Origin: CAYFLR01 sp964343805
GTDB taxonomy: Bacteria > Bdellovibrionota_B > Oligoflexia > CAYFLR01
DNA length: 30,042 bases
Assembly: GCA_964343805.1 (NCBI GenBank)
Contig: CAYFLR010000071.1
Location: 1 to 30,042, forward strand
Direction of reading: 5' to 3'
Numbering within the stretch: the first letter of the stretch is position 1; each line of letters starts with the position of its first letter. The position numbers and the translations under genes were made by a program. This document shows positions 7,294-15,436 of the stretch, in pieces. The notes under the pieces are model-generated. The model ran no database searches. It was not told the origin of the DNA and worked only from the letters and a program-made list of their open reading frames with translations.

Positions 7294-8286
7294 CTAGGAC
7301 GCTTGACGATCCACTGGATCTTCTTCTTTTCCAGCTGCCTCGTTGTTTTTTTCCTCTTTGTCGAAGAGCATTTTCATAGATTCTGCTTTGCGAGCCTCAG
7401 CTCGCCTTTTCATTTCCAGTTTTTTCTCTAGCTTTAATTGTTTATCCCCAAGTTTTTTATCGATCTCTAATTGTCTATCAATATCCTCTGTTGATTCCCA
7501 AAGCATTTTGATAGAGGCTTTGTACTTATCAACCATCTCTAGATAGTGATCATAAACACTAAAGACTGTGTTAGCTACAGTGGTTATTCCGGAAAGGACG
7601 ATACCCATCACAGAAGAAACTAAGGCAAAGCCCATATTTTCTAAGAAAACATTTAGGGTTTGGCTAGCTGAAGAGGCTTGACTGAGATCCATAGATTTTA
7701 AAGCTGGAATACCTCCAATGACACCCAAGAAAGTACCCAGGATACCTCCAATAATAAAAAGACCGGGTAAAATACTTAAAAATCCATCAACAAGGTTAAT
7801 TGGGACTAATCCAAATAGACGGTTGAAAATAGGATTAGAAGAAAACACATAATTGAAAGCCGTTTCAAAGTCATTTTGTCGATCTCGATTGAAGTATTTC
7901 ACTTGCAGCTGAGTATCTTCAGATAACCTGCGAGCACCAATTTCAATCATAAAGATCCGATCCACCAAAGAGTGGGTCTTATCCATCTTCCGTCGACCTC
8001 TTTTAGCTCTCATTTCATAAATTTCATACATGGTCTTTTTCAAAAGAAAAGGCATCACTTTCAAAAAGGGCAGCCCTGCCGCCTCTTCATATTCACCATC
8101 TATATATCTGTGAAGTCTAATATCAAAGGCATTAGTAAATCGCATTTCACTCTTAATTGTGTAATACACTAGGAGCCTACAGACGACTGCAATAAAGCAA
8201 ATGAAAATCATAAAGGGTAACATATACTCATTTATATAGTACTGGGCATAATTGACCAGAAAATGATTAATTGCTACTGCATTCAT
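7294..8286 (-). CDS. MotA/TolQ/ExbB-family proton channel subunit
   Basis: 330 residues with three predicted membrane helices: about 23-45, 167-192 and 216-242. A cytoplasmic segment of some 120 residues lies between the first two. This is the TolQ/ExbB topology. The second helix carries GGILGTFLGVIGG, the Gly-Thr motif of the family that lines the ion path (Thr185). After helix 3 comes a charged helical tail of about 85 residues ending in an acidic, polar C-terminus. The gene begins 11 bp after the stop of the 706-aa MotB-like gene, and its Shine-Dalgarno (AAGGAGG) overlaps that stop, so the pair is surely co-expressed. TolR/ExbD, ZorB and MotB are all possible analogues of the partner; no standard tol, exb or mot genes are adjacent. 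Confidence 0.85.
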   Translation of the reverse strand: MNAVAINHFLVNYAQYYINEYMLPFMIFICFIAVVCRLLVYYTIKSEMRFTNAFDIRLHRYIDGEYEEAAGLPFLKVMPFLLKKTMYEIYEMRAKRGRRKMDKTHSLVDRIFMIEIGARRLSEDTQLQVKYFNRDRQNDFETAFNYVFSSNPIFNRLFGLVPINLVDGFLSILPGLFIIGGILGTFLGVIGGIPALKSMDLSQASSASQTLNVFLENMGFALVSSVMGIVLSGITTVANTVFSVYDHYLEMVDKYKASIKMLWESTEDIDRQLEIDKKLGDKQLKLEKKLEMKRRAEARKAESMKMLFDKEEKNNEAAGKEEDPVDRQAS

Positions 8287-8297
8287 GAATATCCTCC

Positions 8298-10418
8298 TTA
8301 ATCACCAATTAGGTTAATCCTAATGGTTACCTTCTGCCACTCCTCACAATTGTAACGCATACAAAGCCTTTGTCCTGGAGATGCCTTTTGGTACTTCAGA
8401 GGTGAATAAGCGCCCCCTGTAGGCTTCAAGGTCGTCCAGTTATGTCCCACACTAGTTACCTTTGTGAGTTTCATCATATCTCGCTGATGATTAAACTTGA
8501 AACTGTTGGAATCAAATACATAGTTAAATATAGCCTTGGCTCTTTTATAGCTCAAATCAACATTAAACCTGAGACCCTCTTCCTCTAGATTGGTTCCATG
8601 AACGATTCTCCCTTTGTATATAGGGGAACTGTAGCCCACCATCTCCAGGGATTTCACATCATTTTTCACATCCAGCTCTTTAAATAAAGTAGCGGAGAAA
8701 ACAGGAAGTATATCTCTCAAGATCTTCTTAATCTTATAATTGAGAGCAAACTGACCAAAGTCAAAGTAAGCGTTTTTAAAAGGAATAACCACTTCACTGG
8801 TCTTTAAATTCACATAGGCAGGAAGCTTCATCTTTTTAAAGGCTTTGGAGAGTTGTTTTGCTAACTTTCTACGCACCTTCATATTTTTAGAAATGGTTTT
8901 GGCTTTTTTGGAGATCTCATCCTTCTGCTTCTCAATAATTTTCTTTTGTTTTTCTAAGGCATTTTTTTCCATTTTCAGCTTAGCCAGGTCCGCTTCTTTA
9001 TCAAGCACTTTGCTCTTAAGTTTATATAGATTATTACTTAGTTTATCCCGTAGGAGCGCCAATTCTTGATTCTTAGATGCCACCTTCTGTTGGAGACTTA
9101 ATAAAGAGGCATTTTCCTTGGCGAGAAGATCTTTCTCTTTCTTTAAGAGATCTCCCTCTCGTTGAGCCCTATTAGCAGTGGTTGAAAGTTTCATGATCTT
9201 ATTTTCTCGATCAATCAACTTCTTGCGATAGGCGATTTCAGCGGCTGTCTTTGCTGCTTTCAGTTTTTCCAGTTCTCCTTCAACCCCCGACTTCTCATTC
9301 ATCAGCTTTCTTTCAGCTTCATCAAACTTATGATTGAGCGACCTCACCTTTTGCTCTAACTCTTGTTCCTTCTGCAGGAGGGCTTTTTCTGCCGCAATTC
9401 TGGCTTCAGAAACTTTCCGCTCGGCATTTTGTTTAGTTTGGTCTAATAGTTGCTGGGCGGTTAATTTGGTATTGGCAATCTGTTTAGCAGCTTCATTTTT
9501 GGTGGTGGACACAAGGTAGTCCGCCTCTTGCTTAGTTTTGGCAACAACTTGTTCAGCTGCATGCTTGGAATCTAATATTTCCCGCTCGGCTTGCTGCTTG
9601 GTTTTCTTAACCAGAGTATCTGCTTCCTGCTTGGTTTTATTAACCAACTGCTCAGCCTCTCTGAGTGCCTTAGATACAATTGATTCAGCTTTGGTTTCGG
9701 TTTGACGAATTTGATTTTCAGCTAACTCCTTGGTTTGCTTAATTTCATCTTTTGCCTTTTGCTGGGCTAAGAGGATTTCTTGATTGGCATTCTTCTTAGT
9801 ATTGGCTACTAACTGCTGGGCCTTCTTTTTAGCCTGTGCCATTACCTTTTCAGAGTGTTCTATCCGTTTTTTAGTTACTTCTTGCACCTCTTGCAGGGTT
9901 TCTTCAGCGTTTTTCTTCTTAAGTTCAGCGAGTCGTGCTTCTTTATCCGACTGCTTCATCTTTTTAACAGCACGATTTTTAGCCTTAGTAAGTAGTTTTA
10001 CCATTTCACGCAAGGAGTTTGCTTCATTGAGCTCATTCTCCATCTTGGCAATTGCCGCCTGAGCTTTGGCAATTTCGTCTTTACGTTGTTTAATAGTATT
10101 TTGGTTTTTATCTTCAATAACTTCGACTTTGGCTATCAACTGATCTACCATTTTATTATCTGTAGGAGCCTCACCTTCAAAGACTTTGATTCTTTCGTTA
10201 TAGGTCTCAGTCAACTCATCTAACTTCTTTTGATATTTGGCATCGATCTCTTGCTGTTTTTGGGCATCAGCCACACCCTGAATGTTACTCTGAAGAGCGG
10301 AAGTTATATAGAGGAATAGGAAGATAAAAGAGAGAGCGGCAAATAGATCACTAAAAAAGCCTAGCGTAGCTTCGGAAGAACTTCCCCGCCTTCTTGCCTG
10401 GTGAACATTAAAACCCAT
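8298..10418 (-). CDS. MotB/OmpA-like stator protein with very long coiled coil
   Basis: 706 residues. A short basic N-terminus (RRR at 9-11) precedes one membrane helix (about 20-42, GFFSDLFAALSFIFLFLY) with Asp24 near its start, as in MotB, ExbD and TolR, where this Asp carries the proton. Residues about 45-530 are almost entirely Lys/Glu/Ala-rich coiled coil, including 14 exact 11-residue repeats (200-353). Residues about 540-665 form an OmpA-like domain: YFDFGQFALN, LEMVGYSSP, NVDLSYKRAKAIFNYVF, VTSVGHNW. The family GHTD is GYSS here, while the Arg of the DLSxxRA motif is kept. Two Cys (686, 691) lie close to the C-terminus. With positive-inside topology, the coil is periplasmic. Start ATG at 10418 follows AAGGG. 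The function of the module is unknown. Confidence 0.85.
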   Translation of the reverse strand: MGFNVHQARRRGSSSEATLGFFSDLFAALSFIFLFLYITSALQSNIQGVADAQKQQEIDAKYQKKLDELTETYNERIKVFEGEAPTDNKMVDQLIAKVEVIEDKNQNTIKQRKDEIAKAQAAIAKMENELNEANSLREMVKLLTKAKNRAVKKMKQSDKEARLAELKKKNAEETLQEVQEVTKKRIEHSEKVMAQAKKKAQQLVANTKKNANQEILLAQQKAKDEIKQTKELAENQIRQTETKAESIVSKALREAEQLVNKTKQEADTLVKKTKQQAEREILDSKHAAEQVVAKTKQEADYLVSTTKNEAAKQIANTKLTAQQLLDQTKQNAERKVSEARIAAEKALLQKEQELEQKVRSLNHKFDEAERKLMNEKSGVEGELEKLKAAKTAAEIAYRKKLIDRENKIMKLSTTANRAQREGDLLKKEKDLLAKENASLLSLQQKVASKNQELALLRDKLSNNLYKLKSKVLDKEADLAKLKMEKNALEKQKKIIEKQKDEISKKAKTISKNMKVRRKLAKQLSKAFKKMKLPAYVNLKTSEVVIPFKNAYFDFGQFALNYKIKKILRDILPVFSATLFKELDVKNDVKSLEMVGYSSPIYKGRIVHGTNLEEEGLRFNVDLSYKRAKAIFNYVFDSNSFKFNHQRDMMKLTKVTSVGHNWTTLKPTGGAYSPLKYQKASPGQRLCMRYNCEEWQKVTIRINLIGD
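9360..9821 (-). repeat. Fourteen consecutive hendecad repeats within the MotB-like protein
   Basis: This stretch encodes residues 200-353 of the 706-aa protein. Alanine occurs at exactly every eleventh residue (200, 211, 222 and so on to 343), giving units such as AEQLVNKTKQE, ADTLVKKTKQQ and AEQVVAKTKQE. One flanking degenerate unit can be read on each side (189-199, 354-364). An 11-residue period predicts a right-handed or nearly straight coiled coil, rather than the usual left-handed heptad form. The DNA itself is diverged between units, so this is an old, protein-level repeat. Confidence 0.9.
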
Positions 10419-10526
10419 GATTTTATTCCCTTAAATTCCTACTTTAGACACTATATATAGGCGGTATCGGGGAGCTTAAGAAAATCTTTAAGTTTTTTTT
10501 GATAGAGCAAGAAAGTCAGACAGAAA

Positions 10527-10700
10527 TTAATTGAGCCTCAGGTCTCCCTCTCTTTGCTTGCGTAAATACTTGAGCTTGCGATCAATTTTAGACAATTTGG
10601 CCTTTAAGCTGGGATTGAGGTTCTCCTTATCAATGCCAAAGAAGGATATATCTACCAACAGTAATTTTTCCGATTCAGTTAATTCAATATTTTTGTTCAT
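10527..10700 (-). CDS. Small 57-aa protein of unknown function
   Basis: A 57-codon ORF with ATG at 10700 and TAA ending at 10527, preceded by GGGAG at a fitting distance. The product begins MNKNIELTESEKLLLVDISF and has a Lys/Arg-rich, helical second half (KAKLSKIDRKLKYLRKQREG). No membrane segment or Cys. It lies 108 bp upstream of the MotB-like gene on the same strand, so it may share that operon or be an independent small gene. I do not recognise the family. The spacer at 10701-10874 contains a 6-bp inverted repeat (AGTGTT at 10718, AACACT at 10737) and no other gene. Confidence 0.5.
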   Translation of the reverse strand: MNKNIELTESEKLLLVDISFFGIDKENLNPSLKAKLSKIDRKLKYLRKQREGDLRLN

Positions 10701-10874
10701 AATATTCTCCCTTATTAAGTGTTGCCCCTACTTTTTAACACTGCAAAAGCAATGCCAGATATTAACCATGTAAAAACAAATAGTTACAAAAATCAACTCG
10801 GGTTCATCTGGTATATTTTTGCCACCATAAAGGGACAGACCTTAATTTTATTTCCACTTGGACGATAAGAGAGC

Positions 10875-11792
10875 ATGGCACCAATTTTAACCATTCTATT
10901 AGTATTGATATCTCTCTGCGGATGTAAACCTGCCGCTAACTCACTTGAGCTGAAGGAATTTAAGCAGATCCCTTTAGACCAATTGGAAGAGACTCGTTTT
11001 CAACTCAACAAAGTATCGGAATCTGCCTATAAAGATATCAAATACAGTTTTTCTGAACGAAAAGGGGTGGTGGGGAGCAATGATTGGTATTTCAGCGAAG
11101 CCACTTTCCCCGCTTTAAAAAAAGAGGAGTTTGAATACCTCATTAAAACATACAGTCATGGACTTTCAAAAGTAATATATAAACCCAACACCATCTATCA
11201 TCTCAAAGATTTCCTCCCTCCCTTAATGCAAGCCACCCTAGGGCATCAATTTGTTATTGAAAGAAAGCAGGGAAAACGACTGGCTACTAACTGTTGGGGA
11301 ACTGGTTATGAGACAGTACGAAGAGAAGCGAATGCGGTGACCCTTTTTATTGCCCCCGCAGTGGAAATGGAGCAAATTTTAACCGATCCTAAATATTCCA
11401 CTCTGATTCCGACTGATAACCCACATCTTCTTACCAATCCCAATGCCGAACCAGGAGACCTTATTATTCATTACTATCATCATGGTCAGGTAAAAAGTCT
11501 TCATCATGTGAGCATCTATATTGATAAGGATCTCTTTTTTGAGAAAATTGGGATTTTCTCTGAATTTCCCTACAGACTTTTTCATTTGATCCCTAACTCC
11601 TATTTAAGAAAACCCACTCCCAATATCAGTTATGAATACCGTCGATTTCACCAGAACCCTGCTCTCCCTTCAGCCCAAGCCATCTTTGGAAAAAAATTGA
11701 AAGATGCACCCGTTATAATGCCCTTTGAGTTTGATAAGGTAGGCAGAGCGACCCTTCCTGCCCACGCTCTCGAAAAGATCCTAAAGCCTTAA
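10875..11792 (+). CDS. Lipoprotein with NlpC/P60-like Cys/His arrangement
   Basis: 305 residues. A short hydrophobic N-terminus ends in SLCGC, a plausible lipobox with lipidated Cys17. Lys18 at +2 does not signal inner-membrane retention, so outer-membrane anchoring is likely. Residues about 138-216 resemble a NlpC/P60-type papain-fold peptidase: TNCWGTGYE with Cys140 as candidate nucleophile, then EPGDLIIHYYH (192-202) and HHVSIYID (210-217) with His211 as candidate base. Those enzymes cut peptidoglycan stem peptides or other amide bonds. The similarity is motif-level only and the flanking regions are not recognised. The ribosome site is weak (AAGAGAG). Followed by a separate promoter for the zinc-ribbon gene. 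Confidence 0.6.
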   Translation: MAPILTILLVLISLCGCKPAANSLELKEFKQIPLDQLEETRFQLNKVSESAYKDIKYSFSERKGVVGSNDWYFSEATFPALKKEEFEYLIKTYSHGLSKVIYKPNTIYHLKDFLPPLMQATLGHQFVIERKQGKRLATNCWGTGYETVRREANAVTLFIAPAVEMEQILTDPKYSTLIPTDNPHLLTNPNAEPGDLIIHYYHHGQVKSLHHVSIYIDKDLFFEKIGIFSEFPYRLFHLIPNSYLRKPTPNISYEYRRFHQNPALPSAQAIFGKKLKDAPVIMPFEFDKVGRATLPAHALEKILKP

Positions 11793-11797
11793 TCCCC

Positions 11798-11827
11798 TGG
11801 ACACTTCTCCTCAATAATCGGTATAAT
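11798..11827 (+). promoter_or_regulatory. Sigma-70-type promoter for the zinc-ribbon gene
   Basis: TGGACA (11798-11803), an 18-bp spacer, then TATAAT (11822-11827), 40 bp before the ATG at 11868. The -10 is a full consensus match and the -35 matches five of six. Confidence 0.5.
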
Positions 11828-11867
11828 AGAGAAATTATCTCATTAAATATTTGTCTCGGAGGAACCC

Positions 11868-12398
11868 ATGAAATGTCCTGTCTGTAAAAACACCCTGACA
11901 CCTACTTATAACGACAATGTGGAAGTAGATGTTTGTCAAGGAGGCTGCGGTGGGATCTGGTTTGACCGTTTTGAGATTAAAAAGATGGATGAAAAGCATG
12001 AAAATGTGGGCACTCTTTTACAAAGTATTGAAAAAGATGACAGCATTGAAGTTGATCATAGTAAGAGAAGAAAATGTCCCAATCCCAAATGCAATGTGAT
12101 TATGATGCGTCACTTCTTTAGTGTTAAAAAAGAGGTGGAAGTAGATGAATGTCCTACCTGTGCAGGTTTTTGGTTGGATTTAGGAGAGCTTTTAAATATT
12201 AGGAAACAGTTTGACACTGAGGATGAAAGAAAATCAGCCACCTCCAAATGCTTTAACAGCCTATTTGATGCGGATCTCGCAAAAAACATTAAAGATAGGA
12301 AAGAGAAATCAGCCAAGGCAGAAAAAATCGCTCGCTGCCTCAAATATATATGCCCTAGCTATTACATCAAGGGGAAACAGAAGGGCGGAGCCTTTTAA
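11868..12398 (+). CDS. Double TFIIB-type zinc-ribbon protein
   Basis: 176 residues with two copies of the zf-TFIIB zinc ribbon (as in PF13453). Copy one has CPVC (Cys3, Cys6) and CQGGCGGIWFD (Cys23, Cys27). Copy two has CPNPKC (Cys70, Cys75) and CPTCAGFWLDLGEL (Cys95, Cys98). The GIWFD/GFWLD signature after the second Cys pair is diagnostic. A basic, helical tail follows (about 110-176). No catalytic domain is visible; the role of these small bacterial proteins is not established. GGAGG precedes the ATG by a good distance. The 3' end overlaps the convergent RmlD-like gene by 32 bp. Confidence 0.85.
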   Translation: MKCPVCKNTLTPTYNDNVEVDVCQGGCGGIWFDRFEIKKMDEKHENVGTLLQSIEKDDSIEVDHSKRRKCPNPKCNVIMMRHFFSVKKEVEVDECPTCAGFWLDLGELLNIRKQFDTEDERKSATSKCFNSLFDADLAKNIKDRKEKSAKAEKIARCLKYICPSYYIKGKQKGGAF

Positions 12399-13251
12399 AA
12401 TCATAATTCCCTAACAGCCTCTTCAGTTTTTCAATACTCAAAAATAGTGTTGTGGGTCTATGGGGAGCCACCTCTTGTTGTTTGCACTTCACCAAACAAG
12501 AGGATGAAAGTTTATACCTTTCTAACACCGTTAAAGCATATTCATACCTGGATAAAGGCTCATCACCCGCAATATGAAATATACCGGCAGGCCTCTTATT
12601 TATCACTGTTCGTAGGGCATAGGCTAAATCCTCGGCATGGACTTGAGAACGAATTTCATCAATAAAACAGTTAAGGGAATCACCCGATCTGGCAGTATTT
12701 AAAATAGTTTCCGTCCAAGTATCTATAGGATCAAAGGAGTAAACTAAAGAAATACGTAAGATAACGGAGTGAGGAAGTTCATTCACCAACTTCTCACACC
12801 GAAGTTTACTTGCTCCATAGGGCTGAAGTGGATGAGGCTCTTCAACATCTTCCCTATAAAGCGACGATTTCTTTCCATCATAAACCATATCGGTGGAAGC
12901 AAAAATAAAATAGGGAGATTGTTCTGGCGGCTTTCTCAGACACCAACTTTTTAAGTGATGAAGCATCTCTTCATTGTCTGAATATTCCTGTTCACCTTTA
13001 TTATAAAACTTGGGAGATTTTGCCAGATGGAGAATCACCTCTGGTTGAATCTCAGACAGCTTTGCATGAACGGCTTTTTCATCGAGGAGATTGAGTTTGA
13101 GAGGAGTTATATTTTGATCTTGGATTTGGATATCTTGATGTTGATGAACAGCGAAAATAGGGCTGGGATCATCTTTACTCACCCACTCTCGTAAAAAACA
13201 AGTTCCCACCAATCCACTGGCTCCAGTCACTAACAGAGAATTACTTTTCAT
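12367..13251 (-). CDS. RmlD-like NAD(P)-dependent sugar reductase (extended SDR)
   Basis: 294 residues. The N-terminus has the Rossmann motif VTGASGLVG (8-16). STDMVYDG (119-126) matches the SSDYVFDG block of dTDP-4-dehydrorhamnose reductases, and YGASK (Tyr145, Lys149) is the SDR catalytic pair. HAEDLA near 205-210 fits the same family. The usual product is a reduced nucleotide sugar, but the real substrate is not clear: no other rhamnose genes are here. Its ATG lies inside the GH13 gene (11-bp overlap), so translation is coupled to that enzyme. The convergent overlap with the zinc-ribbon gene at its 3' end is 32 bp. Confidence 0.82.
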   Translation of the reverse strand: MKSNSLLVTGASGLVGTCFLREWVSKDDPSPIFAVHQHQDIQIQDQNITPLKLNLLDEKAVHAKLSEIQPEVILHLAKSPKFYNKGEQEYSDNEEMLHHLKSWCLRKPPEQSPYFIFASTDMVYDGKKSSLYREDVEEPHPLQPYGASKLRCEKLVNELPHSVILRISLVYSFDPIDTWTETILNTARSGDSLNCFIDEIRSQVHAEDLAYALRTVINKRPAGIFHIAGDEPLSRYEYALTVLERYKLSSSCLVKCKQQEVAPHRPTTLFLSIEKLKRLLGNYDFKRLRPSVSP

Positions 13252-15316
13252 GTTGGACTCTTAGCCACAAAGCTTCATAGGGCTTCATTTGGATAGTTAA
13301 ATAAGAGTGATCATAAGAAAGAATATAGGGAAGTTCTTTCTCCTGTTCAATTTCCCACAGTTTAAAATCAATATGCTGAGTCAGATCTTGTTTAGCAATA
13401 TTAACCTCCACCGACACAGAAGTTCCATTCATCAAAACAGCAGTTTCCTCTGTGGTCTCTCCGCTGGGGGTTCGGTATCTTCTCATGAATGAGCCTACAT
13501 CATACCTCATGGTATTCAGATCTTCTTCTCTGCCACCTTTTTTTAAAGCAATAGATCGATCTCTAGCAGCACTAATCTTCTCTAACCCATTAAAAATAAT
13601 ATTTTCACCTTTAAGAGCCTGATCAACTTGAGTCTGCAGGATGGCATTGCGATGAAGTAACCTTCCATCAAAATATTTCTTAAACAGGGGAAACCGATCC
13701 AGCTTGGCAGGAGGAAGTTTTAAAAGAGCGGGTTCTGCCAATATTTGTTCCACCTCCTTCAAGACCTCCAGTTCATTCTCATCAAGGTCATGGCTATCTC
13801 TTCTATGATGTAAATAAGAAATGGTCTTTTCATAAAGGTGTTGATGGTTATTGGTAAGCCCGATCTCAGAGCCCTGAAAAAGAGCCACCGAACCAAAGTG
13901 ACCAAATAGAAATTTATAAAAACTCAGAATTCTTTTCTTATCATGCTGCATTAAATCGGCCACGGTAGCTGCCGCACTATTCCCCTCTTTATAAACCACC
14001 CCTTCTGCTTTAGTCACTCGGTCACAAAAATCCCACTGAATATGCTTCACATGATTTTCATCTGGATAATAAGCTCCCAGTAATCCAATATAGATTTCAT
14101 CATGATGGACACCGGTATAAATCACTTCGGTGGAACCTCGGGGAACTGGCAGATAACGGGAGGCTTTATAATGATTAGCTAAAGAGGAGAAATTACTACT
14201 AGTAGCGGCATATAAAATTTCACCAGTCTTATTAAAATTGATCAGAGCGTTAGCAATGCGCGGTGTCCAAACTTGATTTACTAACATCTCCTCCCCATAA
14301 TATCGAACAGCATGTTGGGGAACATCAACTAACTCGGGCATAAACAAAATAGTAGGATTAATAAGTTTAAGAAAAAGGTTAAAGTATTCAGCTAAGGCAA
14401 AAGTCTCTGGCTGATGCTCTCCACTGGAACCAGGAAGCTTGATCCACCTATGAATGGCATCAGCCCTTATTCCCATAACACCACGCCCTACCCAACTAGC
14501 AAGCACTTTCAATAGTTCGCCGACCACCTCCGCATTTTGGAGATTCAGATCTTTCTGATGAGAAAAAAAAGTACTATGAAAAAAGATCTCTTCTTGAGTC
14601 TTCAGTTTGTGTCCAATCCAATGACGGTTGTTGCTATCTGGAAGTAAAAGCAATCTTTTAAACCAAAAACTACCATCGCCATGATAGTACTGCCTGTAAA
14701 CATCAAGACTTTCTTTCACCACCTCGCTGGGAGGAGGATTTTGGGTATGTAAAAAATAGTTTAAGTACTTCTCTTCTCCCTTAAGTGCTTTTTGAAACCA
14801 AGGATGTTGATCACTGACATGAGCAGGAATAAAATCGATCACTACTTGCATGTCATGCTGCAAAGCTTTGGCCATGAAATAATCGAAGGCTTTATCTCCC
14901 CCCATTTTTTTATCCACTTTACAGTAATTAGAGATATCGTAACCCCCATCTTTTCTAGGAGAAGAATAGAAGGGAAGGAGATAAAATACCTTCACATTGA
15001 GCTTTTGATAATATTCTAAGTTGTCGGCCAAATCATAAAAGCTCGCGTGAGAATTAATGGAATCCACCCCTGTTTTGTGGGGATAGATATAAGCCCAAGT
15101 CTCATGAGCCCAATCGCTGTTCAGTTTTTTAGATGAAAATCCATGATCATTTTGAAAGGATTTAACCTTCTTTTGAGCCTTTTCCAATTGGGTAAAAAAG
15201 TTGGTTAAAAACTCATTTTGCTCATAGCTATTGAGTTTAAAAGAAAGCCACTTGACCGTATCCACCACCTCTTTGCCATAGTTCTTTATCCACTTATTCA
15301 TTTGGCCTTTTTTCAT
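13241..15316 (-). CDS. GH13 alpha-glucan/sucrose-active enzyme, amylosucrase-like
   Basis: 691 residues. A helical N-terminal domain (about 1-65) precedes a GH13 barrel, as in amylosucrases and related sucrose hydrolases. GH13 regions are visible: DFIPAHVSDQHPWF (161-174), GIRADAIHRW with nucleophile Asp286, LFMPELVD with acid/base Glu328, and VHHDE with His405-Asp406. GGYDISNY (124-131) is also typical. In region I the usual Asn before His is Ala165. The segment between regions II and III (SSGEHQPETFALAEYFN) resembles amylosucrase. Amylosucrase uses sucrose and releases fructose, which suits the divergent fructokinase-like gene. Trehalose synthase or another GH13 activity is possible. GGGAG precedes the ATG at 15316. 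Confidence 0.8.
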   Translation of the reverse strand: MKKGQMNKWIKNYGKEVVDTVKWLSFKLNSYEQNEFLTNFFTQLEKAQKKVKSFQNDHGFSSKKLNSDWAHETWAYIYPHKTGVDSINSHASFYDLADNLEYYQKLNVKVFYLLPFYSSPRKDGGYDISNYCKVDKKMGGDKAFDYFMAKALQHDMQVVIDFIPAHVSDQHPWFQKALKGEEKYLNYFLHTQNPPPSEVVKESLDVYRQYYHGDGSFWFKRLLLLPDSNNRHWIGHKLKTQEEIFFHSTFFSHQKDLNLQNAEVVGELLKVLASWVGRGVMGIRADAIHRWIKLPGSSGEHQPETFALAEYFNLFLKLINPTILFMPELVDVPQHAVRYYGEEMLVNQVWTPRIANALINFNKTGEILYAATSSNFSSLANHYKASRYLPVPRGSTEVIYTGVHHDEIYIGLLGAYYPDENHVKHIQWDFCDRVTKAEGVVYKEGNSAAATVADLMQHDKKRILSFYKFLFGHFGSVALFQGSEIGLTNNHQHLYEKTISYLHHRRDSHDLDENELEVLKEVEQILAEPALLKLPPAKLDRFPLFKKYFDGRLLHRNAILQTQVDQALKGENIIFNGLEKISAARDRSIALKKGGREEDLNTMRYDVGSFMRRYRTPSGETTEETAVLMNGTSVSVEVNIAKQDLTQHIDFKLWEIEQEKELPYILSYDHSYLTIQMKPYEALWLRVQHEK

Positions 15317-15436
15317 AGATCTCCCACCATCCTTTTGAGAAAATTTACGGGTATCTTTTGCGAAGAGCTATATAATAGGATAAATTATAAATCATGTTTT
15401 CAATTAAATAAACCAGGAACCCGGAAGGATAGATCC

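Noticed and set aside
9784..10062. Plus-strand hydrophobic ORFs opposite the coiled-coil gene
   Set aside because: Such ORFs (also at 8845-9069 and 9334-9519) are antisense shadows of Lys/Glu-rich codons and have no ribosome sites.
7294..10418. Complete Zorya defence system
   Set aside because: The pair recalls ZorA/ZorB, but the long tail is on the wrong subunit and no zorC, zorD or zorE helicase/nuclease genes are present. Next genes are Nudix and mltA.
10480..10500. Hairpin with T-run as a plus-strand terminator
   Set aside because: Only a 5-bp A/T stem, and no plus-strand gene lies upstream of it.
15218..15436. N-terminal extension of the fructokinase-like gene
   Set aside because: The open frame overlaps the divergent GH13 gene, has no ribosome site and does not look like a PfkB N-terminus; the ATG at 15437 has GGAAGGA and fits the family.
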